DNA of 10,777 nucleotides, taken from NCBI GenBank assembly GCA_964549155.1, contig CAZJUG010000027.1:1-10777 (forward strand), written 5' to 3'. The stretch is from CAKZRD01 sp964549155 (GTDB lineage: Archaea; Nanobdellota; Nanobdellia; Pacearchaeales; GW2011-AR1). Made by a program: the position numbers and the translations under genes. Under the pieces are notes generated by a model, which saw nothing but the letters and a program-made list of their open reading frames with translations, ran no database searches and was not told where the DNA came from. Below, piece after piece: positions 1 to 5,571 of this stretch; the stretch's first letter is position 1; each line of letters begins with the position of its first letter.

Positions 1-53
1 ACTATTCCTTTTTCTTTCTCTTGAAGTTCGGATTTAAGTTGTTCAAGTGTCAT
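1..53 (-). CDS. Partial hypothetical protein, N-terminus only
   Basis: This gene runs off the left edge. The visible N-terminus reads MTLEQLKSELQEKEKGI, charged and probably helical, with no recognisable domain. The start is chosen because its ATG overlaps the TGA of the gene before it (ATGA) and a purine-rich stretch, GGGGGAGAG, precedes it at ribosome-binding distance. It is therefore probably translationally coupled to the upstream 68-aa gene. Function unknown. Confidence 0.55.
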   Translation of the reverse strand, partial: MTLEQLKSELQEKEKGI

Positions 54-256
54 TTCTCTCCCCCCATAACATTATTTGGAAACTTTTTGCAGAGTTCAGA
101 TTCAATAGTTTTGAATCTCTCGACAATTTCAATTCCGATTTTTTCTTCTCGGAGTTTGATGGTCCATTTATATACCCCTTTAGCTGTCAATTCCATCTCG
201 ACAGATTCTTTCAAGTCTCCTATTGTTGGGGTTATTAGGTTTTGTTTTTCTTCCAT
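50..256 (-). CDS. Hypothetical protein, 68 aa
   Basis: This is a small charged protein starting MEEKQNLITPTIGDLKES, with alternating hydrophobic residues in the middle (KGVYKWTIKLREEKIGIEI) that suggest a short beta sheet followed by a helix. No family recognised. The longer reading frame reaching to 310 is rejected because its first 18 codons are the antisense-free readthrough of the tRNA-like sequence. The chosen ATG lies 14 nt after the tRNA-like 3' end, with no Shine-Dalgarno, so the message may be leaderless after tRNA processing. Its stop overlaps the ATG of the next gene by four bases. Confidence 0.6.
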   Translation of the reverse strand: MEEKQNLITPTIGDLKESVEMELTAKGVYKWTIKLREEKIGIEIVERFKTIESELCKKFPNNVMGGEK

Positions 257-270
257 GTTTTTTTTATTCG

Positions 271-342
271 CGGGAGGGGGTAGGATTTGAACCTCCGTTT
301 CCCAAGCCACTGGGTGTCCTAGGCCATCTAGACGACCTCTCC
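271..342 (-). tRNA. tRNA-like gene, anticodon arm degenerate, isotype not assignable
   Basis: Read on the minus strand, this 72-nt sequence has a D arm (GTCT, loop containing GG, GGAC), a classical T loop TTCAAAT on a GGAGG/CCTAC stem, and an acceptor GGAGAGG facing CCCCTCC. Faults are visible: the acceptor has an A-C mismatch, the T stem a G-A mismatch, and the anticodon arm is about three bases too short, folding only as CCCA/TGGG around the six bases GTGGCT. No CCA is encoded. It could be a non-canonical viral tRNA, a tRNA pseudogene, or a tRNA piece left by integration at an attachment site. Given the short arm I do not assign an amino acid. Confidence 0.5.
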
Positions 343-358
343 TTTTGTGTTTGCTCTC

Positions 359-370
359 TTTAAAAATAAA
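359..370 (-). promoter_or_regulatory. Possible TATA box for the tRNA-like gene
   Basis: On the minus strand an AT-rich TTTATTTTTAAA sits about 20-25 nt before the tRNA-like 5' end. It fits an archaeal TATA box by position, but the surroundings are generally AT-rich, so the call is weak. Confidence 0.25.
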
Positions 371-399
371 AAGAGAAAAAAATAATAAATTGTTTGTGA

Positions 400-480
400 T
401 TAGTTTATTAGTCTGCTTTCAATTGTCCAACCTTTTTGAAGGCTCCAATATCTAAGGATAACTATGTTTAAACTACTCAT
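400..480 (-). CDS. Possible microprotein, 26 aa
   Basis: A short frame reads MSSLNIVILRYWSLQKGW and ends TIESRLIN. Its ATG overlaps the TGA of the 113-aa gene as ATGA, the same coupling used by several certain genes of this window, which is the main reason to list it. The protein is basic with two tryptophans; no family recognised. It could equally be chance readthrough in the spacer before the tRNA-like gene. Confidence 0.3.
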   Translation of the reverse strand: MSSLNIVILRYWSLQKGWTIESRLIN

Positions 481-818
481 GCTTTGTCTTTAATCTCAAT
501 CAACTCAAAACTATCAACCATAACTCCTTTTGGGTCTCGAACTCTACACTTATCGAAAACTAAAACTTTGTTAATAAGTTGTCTCGGGAAAAGATTCTTT
601 GACCTTATGAAGTTTTGATTTGTCTTGTTTATATTGAGATTTCTTTGCATGCCAGCCGGATACTCTGTAACTATCCACATTTTAGGTCTGCCATCAACTA
701 CTTCTCCATCGACATCAATTACAGCGAGGCTCACAGGCCACTGCTTTATTAAGTCTGCTTTTAGCCATTGTCCGGCAAAATCATCCCATCCATCAAGATT
801 TGGTTTTTGTTCTTCCAT
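477..818 (-). CDS. Hypothetical protein, 113 aa, with its own promoter
   Basis: The protein begins MEEQKPNLDGWDDFAGQWLK and contains a probable beta-rich core (LAVIDVDGEVVDGRPKMWIVTEY, about residues 31-53, then KVLVFDKCRVRDPKGVMVDSFELIEIK at the C-terminus). This resembles single-strand-binding or OB-like viral proteins only in general appearance; I do not recognise a family. The start at 818 is preferred over an in-frame TTG at 839 because a GGAGG stands 9 nt before the ATG. It lies downstream of the capsid gene, separated by T tracts and a promoter that is nearly identical to the one before the acidic coiled-coil gene, so it forms a separate transcription unit. Confidence 0.75.
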   Translation of the reverse strand: MEEQKPNLDGWDDFAGQWLKADLIKQWPVSLAVIDVDGEVVDGRPKMWIVTEYPAGMQRNLNINKTNQNFIRSKNLFPRQLINKVLVFDKCRVRDPKGVMVDSFELIEIKDKA

Positions 819-826
819 GCTTTTTA

Positions 827-832
827 TCCTCC
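827..832 (-). promoter_or_regulatory. Ribosome binding site GGAGGA deciding the start at 818
   Basis: GGAGGA lies 9 nt from the ATG at 818. It sits inside any frame starting at the TTG at 839, which favours the shorter start. Confidence 0.7.
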
Positions 833-858
833 TTTTCAAAAAAAGGAGATCATAGAAG

Positions 859-894
859 TATTTAAATCTTTTGTGAGTATTTTAAAATTACAAC
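859..894 (-). promoter_or_regulatory. Class 2 promoter element, copy 1
   Basis: On the minus strand this 36-bp block ends in an archaeal-type BRE/TATA, AAAGATTTAAATA, preceded by GTTGTAATTTTAAAATACTC. It is identical at 34 of 36 positions to the block at 3122-3157. The TATA box is about 50 nt from the ATG at 818, leaving a leader of roughly 20 nt that contains the GGAGG site. The conserved part upstream of the TATA box is longer than a basal promoter needs and probably binds a regulator (inference). Confidence 0.7.
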
Positions 895-907
895 TAAAGA
901 AGAAAGG

Positions 908-930
908 TTTAAAAAAGAAAAAAGAAAAGC
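908..930 (-). terminator. T-tract terminator after the capsid gene
   Basis: Just past the capsid stop codon the minus strand reads CTTTTCTTTTTTCTTTTTT. Archaeal RNA polymerase terminates at such T runs without needing a hairpin. Confidence 0.55.
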
Positions 931-932
931 AT

Positions 933-1799
933 TTAGGACTTTGTGTTTGTGATATGCACTATCGCTAAAGGGTCGGTTATTTCTGTGCTTCCAACTTCAA
1001 CAGCCTTGATTGTTTGAGAAACGAAAGGGTCCATTTCTTTAATTGCCGAAGACAAAGGATAAAGTTGTCTGAATGTTCCACAAACTTTAGGAACAAGAAC
1101 GAAAGCCTCGCTTGCTTCTACATTTGGAGAAACCATAAATGTTTTATTTCCAAGTGTTCCAATTACTCCACTCTTATTTCTTAATTTCTCGTCTGTGATT
1201 GAAGCTAGTTTTTGTCCATTAGCGACAAGATAGTTTATAATGCTTCTCTTATCTCTATGATTTACGATAACCATTAAGTTTGATGTATCATAATTTGCAG
1301 TTCCAATCTTTTCTTCTGCTTCTTCTAAGTTGTCAATTATAGCTGCACTTGCTGTGTCCCATTCAAAGCCTGCTTCAATTGCTAAAGAAGCTGTTGGACT
1401 AGCGACGATAGAAGCTCTTATTCCAGAATCTACATTTGAGACTATTGCTTCAATTATTTTGCTTAAGCTTCTCGCAACAACATCTAATTTTCCTGCTAAA
1501 ATATCTTCCCAGAAAATTGTAGTTTCTAAGCCATACTTTTCAACATAAGTTGTTATTTCCTCAAACTTTGGTCTAGCTTGTGGGAAAGTTGCACCTCGAG
1601 GTAGTCCTCTAATTGGGCTAGTTGCATGAGTTGTAAGAACCGAAGGATCTTCTCTCCAATAAGAATTTGACCAACCTACATTAGTTGCGATTGTTAAAAC
1701 ATCTTTAAAAATATATTTCTTTCCTGCGAAGATTTTAAGAGTTTTGTCAATAACTTCTTTCCTTAATCCTCCATCACCCATTTGTGTATCGTATGTCAT
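933..1799 (-). CDS. Major capsid protein, HK97-fold type, 288 aa
   Basis: This is the best candidate for the shell protein. The sequence has the layout seen in short HK97-type capsid proteins of environmental and archaeal viruses: an N-terminal helix, then PRGATFPQARPKFEE, an E-loop/spine-helix region (KYGLETTIFWEDI, KLDVVARSLSKIIEAIVSNVD) and a P/A-domain part (ANYDTSNLMVIVNHRDKRSI, GTLGNKTFMVSPNV). Assignment rests on these similarities and on position directly after a decoration-like gene. Its ATG overlaps the preceding TAA by one base (TAATG), so it shares the decoration gene's promoter. No capsid protease or delta domain is visible; 288 aa is too short to carry a large cleaved one. Confidence 0.8.
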   Translation of the reverse strand: MTYDTQMGDGGLRKEVIDKTLKIFAGKKYIFKDVLTIATNVGWSNSYWREDPSVLTTHATSPIRGLPRGATFPQARPKFEEITTYVEKYGLETTIFWEDILAGKLDVVARSLSKIIEAIVSNVDSGIRASIVASPTASLAIEAGFEWDTASAAIIDNLEEAEEKIGTANYDTSNLMVIVNHRDKRSIINYLVANGQKLASITDEKLRNKSGVIGTLGNKTFMVSPNVEASEAFVLVPKVCGTFRQLYPLSSAIKEMDPFVSQTIKAVEVGSTEITDPLAIVHITNTKS

Positions 1800-2221
1800 T
1801 ATTTACCCATCCTCGAAACTTTAACTACAACCTTATTTCCAGAAGCAGTTGTTAAGGCAGTTCCAACAATTATATCTTCAATCATCAAAGCACTGCTTGC
1901 TTGCATTTCAGAAGTCAAAGCCTCAACTACATTAGCAACATTAGAAGTTATAACCTTATGACCTCTTGTTATTGCACCGCTTGAAGTTAGTTCAAAAATT
2001 CCATCATCCCAAACACCAATAGAAGTAGTTCCATCATTTGCAACTTTTTCAGCATTTGCGATTCCAACAAAAGCATCTCCTACCCCTGTGCTGTGCTTTG
2101 TTGCTGTTCTATCTCCTGTTAAAACCAATAAAGAACCTTCAGGAATTTGTGTGTCATCTGCTACTGTGAAACTTGTAGAAGTCTTTCTTGTATTTTCAAG
2201 GAGTAATGCTTCATTAGCCAT
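1799..2221 (-). CDS. Probable capsid decoration/head-stabilising protein, 140 aa
   Basis: The protein is small, beta-rich and low in cysteine, with Thr/Ser/Gly/Ala-rich strands: VADDTQIPEGSLLVLTGDR, DAFVGIANAEKV, IGVWDDGIFELTSSG, AITRGHKVITS and a closing TASGNKVVVKVSRMGK. This arrangement is like the DUF2190-type decoration proteins encoded just before many phage capsid genes. It would sit on the capsid surface (family-based inference). It has a clear own promoter with GCAAAC and a TATA box, and the ATG is close to the expected transcription start, so the message is likely leaderless. Confidence 0.65.
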   Translation of the reverse strand: MANEALLLENTRKTSTSFTVADDTQIPEGSLLVLTGDRTATKHSTGVGDAFVGIANAEKVANDGTTSIGVWDDGIFELTSSGAITRGHKVITSNVANVVEALTSEMQASSALMIEDIIVGTALTTASGNKVVVKVSRMGK

Positions 2222-2237
2222 GCTTCAATTAGAAATA

Positions 2238-2260
2238 AATTATTTATAAAGGTTTGCTTT
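2238..2260 (-). promoter_or_regulatory. Class 1 promoter of the decoration-capsid unit
   Basis: The minus strand reads AAAGCAAACCTTTATAAAT. GCAAAC begins exactly 36 nt before the ATG at 2221, and the TATA box lies about 29 nt before it. The same element at the same distance precedes the portal and connector genes. It starts immediately after the stop codon of the 140-aa upstream gene. Confidence 0.75.
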
Positions 2261-2682
2261 CAAAGCATTTCTTGTTCATATCCCCATGCTTCAACCTTTG
2301 CTCTCTTGTCTTTCTTAATTCCTATTGGGTGGGCGGACACACCTTTATTTATTATGAGCCTTAGATTCTCTGCTCTCGGAAGATTCTTAGGAATTGGTTT
2401 AGCACCGAGAGCTTTTTGGAGAATTTTTTGTCTCACTTTATCAAGAGCATAGTCTTTTCTCTTTGGGTCAATTCCCATCATGGCAAGAACTTCGTTTAAA
2501 GATTCTTCTGGAAAAACATATTCCCATAATTCAACAGGTCTTAAGGCACCTTGAACCCATGTTGTTTTTTCCTTTCCTGTCTTTAAAACTTTTCTTTTCC
2601 AGGGGAAAAATTGGCTTTGCATATGAGAGACGAATAAGTCTCGAGCATGCTTTACCCCACGAGAAATAAAATAGAGGTGCAT
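2260..2682 (-). CDS. Hypothetical protein between portal and capsid modules, 140 aa
   Basis: The protein is basic (many Lys/Arg), starts MHLYFISRGVKHARDLFVSH and contains aromatic-rich LRPVELWEYVFPEESLNEVL (about residues 47-66) and a basic C-terminal part (RLIINKGVSAHPIGIKKDKR). No family recognised. Position between portal and capsid genes suggests a virion assembly or minor structural role, but that is inference only. It starts one base after the stop of the 38-aa membrane gene (TAA A ATG), so it is probably cotranslated with it. The HisSer-rich start shows no signal peptide. Confidence 0.7.
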   Translation of the reverse strand: MHLYFISRGVKHARDLFVSHMQSQFFPWKRKVLKTGKEKTTWVQGALRPVELWEYVFPEESLNEVLAMMGIDPKRKDYALDKVRQKILQKALGAKPIPKNLPRAENLRLIINKGVSAHPIGIKKDKRAKVEAWGYEQEML

Positions 2683-2683
2683 T

Positions 2684-2800
2684 TTATTTTAAATCAATGT
2701 TTCTTTTTAGTTGGTAGGCTTTCATCAGAAGGCCTATTACTCCTAAGAGAATCATAATTAAAAGATAAGATTCAATTCCGGTTTGAAAACAAAACATCAT
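2684..2800 (-). CDS. Single-pass membrane microprotein, 38 aa
   Basis: The translation begins MMFCFQTGIESYLLIMILLG and continues VIGLLMKAYQLKRNIDLK. Residues about 11-26 form one hydrophobic membrane segment followed by a basic tail, so the N-terminus is predicted outside and the tail inside. The ATG overlaps the TGA of the acidic coiled-coil gene as ATGA, and the next gene follows after one base, which supports a real gene despite its length. Role unknown; small viral membrane proteins in this position are candidates for holin-like or membrane-contact functions. Confidence 0.6.
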   Translation of the reverse strand: MMFCFQTGIESYLLIMILLGVIGLLMKAYQLKRNIDLK

Positions 2801-3099
2801 TTTATAGAATTTGCTATTTGCTCGGCGACTTCTTGGTCTAAGTCGTCTTGTGTTTTTATTTTAGGTTTTTGTATTGTGTTACCTGCAAGAGAGCCTCCTC
2901 CGATTAGGAGATCAGCACTTGCTCTTTCTATTTTTTTCCTTTCCTCAGAAATCTTTTTAAGAGTTTCTTTACTCTCCTCGTTAAGTTTTTTAGCAAGTTC
3001 CAAAGGAGAAATATCAGAGCCAACATCATCACTGCTTGATTCTGTATTATTATCTCCTTCGTTAGATTTTGCTTCTTGACTAGCTGTTTCTTCGACCAT
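2797..3099 (-). CDS. Acidic coiled-coil protein, 100 aa, possible scaffold
   Basis: The N-terminal third is acidic and Ser/Asn-rich and likely disordered (ETASQEAKSNEGDNNTESSS). Residues about 33-62 form a strongly charged helix (ELAKKLNEESKETLKKISEE) suited to a coiled coil. It is followed by a glycine turn, LIGGGSLAG, and a C-terminal helix ending VAEQIANSIK. Similar short acidic, helical proteins between portal and capsid genes often serve as scaffolds, but no family is identified here. It has its own class 2 promoter with the TATA box about 31 nt before the ATG, hence a probably leaderless message. Confidence 0.7.
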   Translation of the reverse strand: MVEETASQEAKSNEGDNNTESSSDDVGSDISPLELAKKLNEESKETLKKISEERKKIERASADLLIGGGSLAGNTIQKPKIKTQDDLDQEVAEQIANSIK

Positions 3100-3121
3100 G
3101 ATTTATTTTTAGATATTCTAC

Positions 3122-3157
3122 TATTTAAATCTTTCGTGAGTATTTTAGAATTACAAC
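3122..3157 (-). promoter_or_regulatory. Class 2 promoter element, copy 2
   Basis: On the minus strand the block ends in CGAAAGATTTAAATA and matches 859-894 at 34 of 36 positions; the two differences lie in the spacer before the TATA box and in the AT-rich centre. The TATA box is about 31 nt from the ATG at 3099. Confidence 0.75.
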
Positions 3158-3163
3158 AGGGTT

Positions 3164-3325
3164 TTATTTTTTTTCTATTTGGCATTTTTTAGTCATGTTA
3201 GTGAAATTATTCATCGCTGATGTATTGTTGTTTATAACTTTTTCAGTTCTTAGAATAAACCATGTACATATCGCAATAGGAAAACCTACATTAGAAATAA
3301 ATGCTATAAATTCTGCTTCTATCAT
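3164..3325 (-). CDS. YvrJ-like membrane microprotein, 53 aa
   Basis: The N-terminal half reads MIEAEFIAFISNVGFPIAIC followed by TWFILRTEKV, the signature of the YvrJ family: an NVGFPIA segment in one membrane helix followed by an arginine-glutamate pair. The tail is polar and Asn/Lys-rich. YvrJ-like proteins are common in phages and prophages, often near structural or lysis genes; their exact role is not settled and a holin-like job is only a suggestion. The ATG overlaps the portal stop as ATGA, so it is coupled to the portal gene. The class 2 promoter begins seven bases after its stop codon. Confidence 0.75.
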   Translation of the reverse strand: MIEAEFIAFISNVGFPIAICTWFILRTEKVINNNTSAMNNFTNMTKKCQIEKK

Positions 3326-4434
3326 CTGTGGTTGCCTTCCCCTATTTTACTAACTTTTGGAACTAAATCACTTTTTTTCTCTCCTTGTATAGAGCCATCT
3401 TTTTTCTGGTCTCTCATTAGTTGCTCCTCGATTGTTGCAGGGAACTCTAAATTTATTTTTATGTTAAGTTGTGTTTCGAGATCTTGCTCTATCTCGAGTT
3501 GCATGTCTTCAATTGTTTGCTCCCATGCAAGATAAACAATTTTTGCAGAAGCTTCTGTTGTATCTGCAGACCATCCCATTATTAACTCTGGAACTCCACA
3601 AGCTGTTGTGAAGTCTCTGATGATTTGTTTATAGAAATCAAGAGGAGAAAGAGAGCCTTTTTGATGTGTTATGTCTTGTTTTGTTGCTTGGTTCAAAGTT
3701 CCTTTAGGAACGATGACAGATTCATTCTTTTTAAAAGCAAGATTTAGCTTTGCTGTTTGTCTTGCTATTTCTGTTTCATCGTCTGTTTCAGATTCATATA
3801 AAATCATAAGCTTTACAAGTCTGTGGAAGTATGTTCGGCAATCTTCTGTTACTTCCTTTCTTGTATCAAGAAGGTCTTCCAGGACTTCAAAGATTGAAGG
3901 ACTTCCCATTTCATCGCCTATTCTTCCGTTTGTCATGTGAAGTATTTCATCTGGTTTGAATTCTCTTATTTTTTGAAGTCCGATTTGTTGTTCATATCTT
4001 TGGAGAATCCCTTGTTTGTTGTAAACTTCTTTTATTGTCTCTGGATTAAGGGGTTTGAGATTTGTCATTCTCCCTTGATTGTCTTTGACTATGTGAGCAT
4101 AAGATGAGCCTATGACTAGCTTAGTACGAAATTGATTCTTTAGAACTCTTAGGGCATTTTCCTTTCCGTTGCCGACAATCTTTTCAAGTTTCTTTATTTC
4201 TTTGGGGTCTGAATTTCCATATCCTTTTCCGAAGACCCATTTAACTAGAGTTTCTACGATTGCCTTTGCTTGGGGGATGTTTTTATAGTAGTAAAGCCAT
4301 TTAGATGTTTCTGGAGTATAGGTGGATTCGTCCATGTATGTTGGGGAGTTTAGAACTTCATTTCCTGCTGAGACTTCTGTTTTTTGTCCTGTATAGTCTG
4401 TTGTGGTTAAGTTTCCAACTCTTAGCAATCCCAT
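3322..4434 (-). CDS. Portal protein, 370 aa
   Basis: The portal forms the ring at one capsid vertex through which DNA is pumped. Portal-type features visible are the N-terminal part with ETSKWLYYYKNIPQAKAIVE, then VKWVFGKGYG, the KNQFRTKLVIGSSYAHIVKD and MTNLKPLNPETIKEVYNKQG segment, FKPDEILHMTNGRIGDEMG with SPSIFEVLEDLL, and the late conserved stretch FTTACGVPELIMGWS followed by a long helix. It is on the short side for a portal. The charged C-terminus (MRDQKKDGSIQGEKKSDLVPK) is probably flexible. It opens the second structural block of the window and has a class 1 promoter; terminase lies 4 kb away beyond the non-coding island. Confidence 0.88.
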   Translation of the reverse strand: MGLLRVGNLTTTDYTGQKTEVSAGNEVLNSPTYMDESTYTPETSKWLYYYKNIPQAKAIVETLVKWVFGKGYGNSDPKEIKKLEKIVGNGKENALRVLKNQFRTKLVIGSSYAHIVKDNQGRMTNLKPLNPETIKEVYNKQGILQRYEQQIGLQKIREFKPDEILHMTNGRIGDEMGSPSIFEVLEDLLDTRKEVTEDCRTYFHRLVKLMILYESETDDETEIARQTAKLNLAFKKNESVIVPKGTLNQATKQDITHQKGSLSPLDFYKQIIRDFTTACGVPELIMGWSADTTEASAKIVYLAWEQTIEDMQLEIEQDLETQLNIKINLEFPATIEEQLMRDQKKDGSIQGEKKSDLVPKVSKIGEGNHR

Positions 4435-4452
4435 GTAATTTTAAGTAGAATT

Positions 4453-4474
4453 GTGTTTTTAAGAGTTTGCTTTT
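4453..4474 (-). promoter_or_regulatory. Class 1 promoter of the portal unit
   Basis: The minus strand reads AAAAGCAAACTCTTAAAAAC. GCAAAC begins exactly 36 nt before the portal ATG, as at the decoration and connector genes, with the TATA-like TCTTAAAAA in the same relative place. Confidence 0.7.
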
Positions 4475-4542
4475 GTTTTAGGGGTGTTAAAAATTTTCTA
4501 GTGTGCATAATATATATAAACATTTCAACATCAAGAATCGCT

Positions 4543-4629
4543 CTTTTTTAGTGTTTTTTTATGATTTACTTTAGTCTTTTTTAGTGTTTTTTTATGATTT
4601 ACTTTAGTCTTTTTTAGTGTTTTTTTATG
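4543..4629. repeat. 33-bp tandem repeat array, interrupted by an assembly gap
   Basis: The unit begins CTTTTTTAGTGTTTTTTTAT and ends GATTTACTTTAGT; copies start at 4543, 4576 and 4609, giving two full copies and a partial third before the Ns. The sequence resumes after the gap with ATTTACTTT in the same phase, so the gap lies within the array and the copy number is unknown. The last, degenerate copy runs into the start of the structured region. T-rich on the plus strand. No spacers, so not CRISPR. Iterons of an origin, or part of a packaging or recombination site, are possible. Confidence 0.85.
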
Positions 4630-4729
4630 NNNNNNNNNNNNNNNNNNNNNNNNNNNNNNNNNNNNNNNNNNNNNNNNNNNNNNNNNNNNNNNNNNNNNNN
4701 NNNNNNNNNNNNNNNNNNNNNNNNNNNNN
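4630..4729. other. Assembly gap, 100 N
   Basis: A run of exactly 100 Ns inside the tandem repeat. The round number suggests a placeholder rather than a measured length, so the real array may be longer or shorter. Confidence 0.95.
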
Positions 4730-4739
4730 ATTTACTTTC

Positions 4740-4750
4740 ATTAAAAAATA
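4740..4750 (+). promoter_or_regulatory. Possible TATA box before the structured RNA region
   Basis: ATTAAAAAATA lies about 25 nt before the end of the last T run of the repeat array, which would place a transcription start near 4770, where the sequence changes to GGCGAGGAAC and the structured region begins. Weak alone in AT-rich DNA; the position is what makes it interesting. Confidence 0.35.
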
Positions 4751-4892
4751 CTCTTTTTGGTCTTTTTTAGGCGAGGAACAAGACTTATTTAGTATTAAGA
4801 TGAACAATATTGGAGGAAGAATTGGTGGCGATAACATAAGTTTCTTAGTGGAGTTGTCCGTTTTAGTAGGACAACGGAGCGGTTCTTTTTCT

Positions 4893-4917
4893 TTCCGGCG
4901 AGCGAAGCGAGCCGGAA
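4893..4917 (+). repeat. Hairpin A with GARCGAAGYGA loop
   Basis: TTCCGGC and GCCGGAA enclose the 11-base loop GAGCGAAGCGA. The loop can fold further: GA opposite GA as sheared pairs, then G-C and C-G closing a GAA triloop. GCGAAGC is also known as an exceptionally stable DNA mini-hairpin. A sister hairpin lies at 5201-5227. Confidence 0.8.
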
Positions 4918-4972
4918 TAGTGATTTGTTTATGTGGTAACTTGTTACGACATAAACCTTTTATGATAGGATT

Positions 4973-5043
4973 GGACTTAACACTCTGCCCGAGACAACAC
5001 AAATAAATTAAATGATGTTGTCTCTGGGTGCGAGGTTAAGTCC
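4973..5043 (+). repeat. Long imperfect hairpin
   Basis: GGACTTAAC pairs with GTTAAGTCC, then CTC, GC and CC with small bulges, then GAGACAACA with TGTTGTCTC, around a 16-base AT-rich loop. About 25 base pairs in total. Confidence 0.8.
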
Positions 5044-5054
5044 TATTTGATTTA

Positions 5055-5102
5055 TAGAATTTACTTTATGCACTAAGGTACCTTAATTCAAAGTAAATTC
5101 TA
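5055..5102 (+). repeat. Hairpin with palindromic apex
   Basis: TAGAATTTACTTT pairs perfectly with AAAGTAAATTCTA (13 bp). Its apex contains the 12-base palindrome TAAGGTACCTTA at 5074-5085. Confidence 0.8.
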
Positions 5103-5200
5103 ATTTGCATTAGATTATATTGTTTCTGTGGCGGTTGTGGAATTAGAACTGAAACGAAGTGGAAGTTTTGGGGTGGACAGAATCTATATAATCTAATTCG

Positions 5201-5227
5201 AAGCCGGCGAACGAAGTGAGCCGGCTT
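5201..5227 (+). repeat. Hairpin B, sister of hairpin A
   Basis: AAGCCGGC and GCCGGCTT enclose GAACGAAGTGA. The loop differs from that of hairpin A at two positions, G to A and C to T, which are exactly the two bases predicted to pair, so pairing is kept. Confidence 0.8.
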
Positions 5228-5231
5228 AGAT

Positions 5232-5253
5232 CCCCTTCCCGGATGGGAAGGGG
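5232..5253 (+). repeat. GC-rich hairpin, 9 bp, GGAT loop
   Basis: CCCCTTCCC pairs perfectly with GGGAAGGGG around GGAT. No T run follows directly, so it is not a simple terminator. Confidence 0.8.
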
Positions 5254-5278
5254 TTAGGGGATGGGTGAAGGATGATGA

Positions 5279-5390
5279 GGGAGAGAAAGTTAGCAAAGCT
5301 CGAGAGCGTATAATCTTGCTTATCGTACAACGAAGTGTGCTTTTTGTTAAAAAAGTGTAGATAAGCCGGATTATACGAACTTTCTCTCCC
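5279..5390 (+). repeat. Multi-branched nested stem
   Basis: The outer stem is GGGAGAGAAAGTT with AACTTTCTCTCCC (13 bp). A side hairpin GCTCGAGAGC (5298-5307) may form on the left. The next stem is CGTATAATC with GATTATACG (9 bp), then CTTATC with GATAAG and TAC with GTA. The tip holds ACGAAGTG and a CTTTTT/AAAAAG mini-stem. Confidence 0.8.
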
Positions 5391-5393
5391 CTA

Positions 5394-5548
5394 ATTTCCC
5401 CATTTCCTCAAAGTAAAATTAAATTGGATTGGTGGGAATCTTCTTAGAATCAACTTTTAGTGCAAACCCAGTTTGCACTAAGCTACCTAAGTTTAAATAA
5501 GTTAGCTTCCCTCAACTCCTAGAGAATCACCCTTTGAGGTGGGGAAAT
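5394..5548 (+). repeat. Long-range stem enclosing two hairpins
   Basis: ATTTCCCC (5394-5401) pairs with GGGGAAAT (5541-5548) and CCTCAAAG (5406-5413) with CTTTGAGG (5532-5539). Inside are an 11-bp hairpin, TTAGTGCAAAC with GTTTGCACTAA around CCA (5457-5481), and a weaker one, AAGCTA with TAGCTT (5480-5508). Confidence 0.75.
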
Positions 5549-5571
5549 AAACTCTTTTAATTCTCTTAAAC

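Noticed and set aside
50..310. Longer 86-aa frame starting MAWETEVQILPPP
   Set aside because: Its first 18 codons are translated from the T-arm side of the tRNA-like sequence, a common annotation artefact; the ATG at 256 is used instead.
2928..3185. An 85-aa lysine-rich minus-strand frame
   Set aside because: It is the frame shadow of the acidic coiled-coil and YvrJ-like genes and overlaps the class 2 promoter.
4543..4739. CRISPR array
   Set aside because: The 33-bp units follow each other without spacers, so it is a plain tandem repeat.
4800..5006. A 68-aa plus-strand frame starting MNNIGGRIGG
   Set aside because: It runs through four perfect hairpins, has no ribosome binding site before its ATG, and the translation looks like structure-driven sequence rather than a protein.
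5066..5296. A 76-aa minus-strand frame
   Set aside because: It covers the inverted repeats of the structured region, has Pro/Ser-rich low-complexity translation and no promoter or ribosome binding site.
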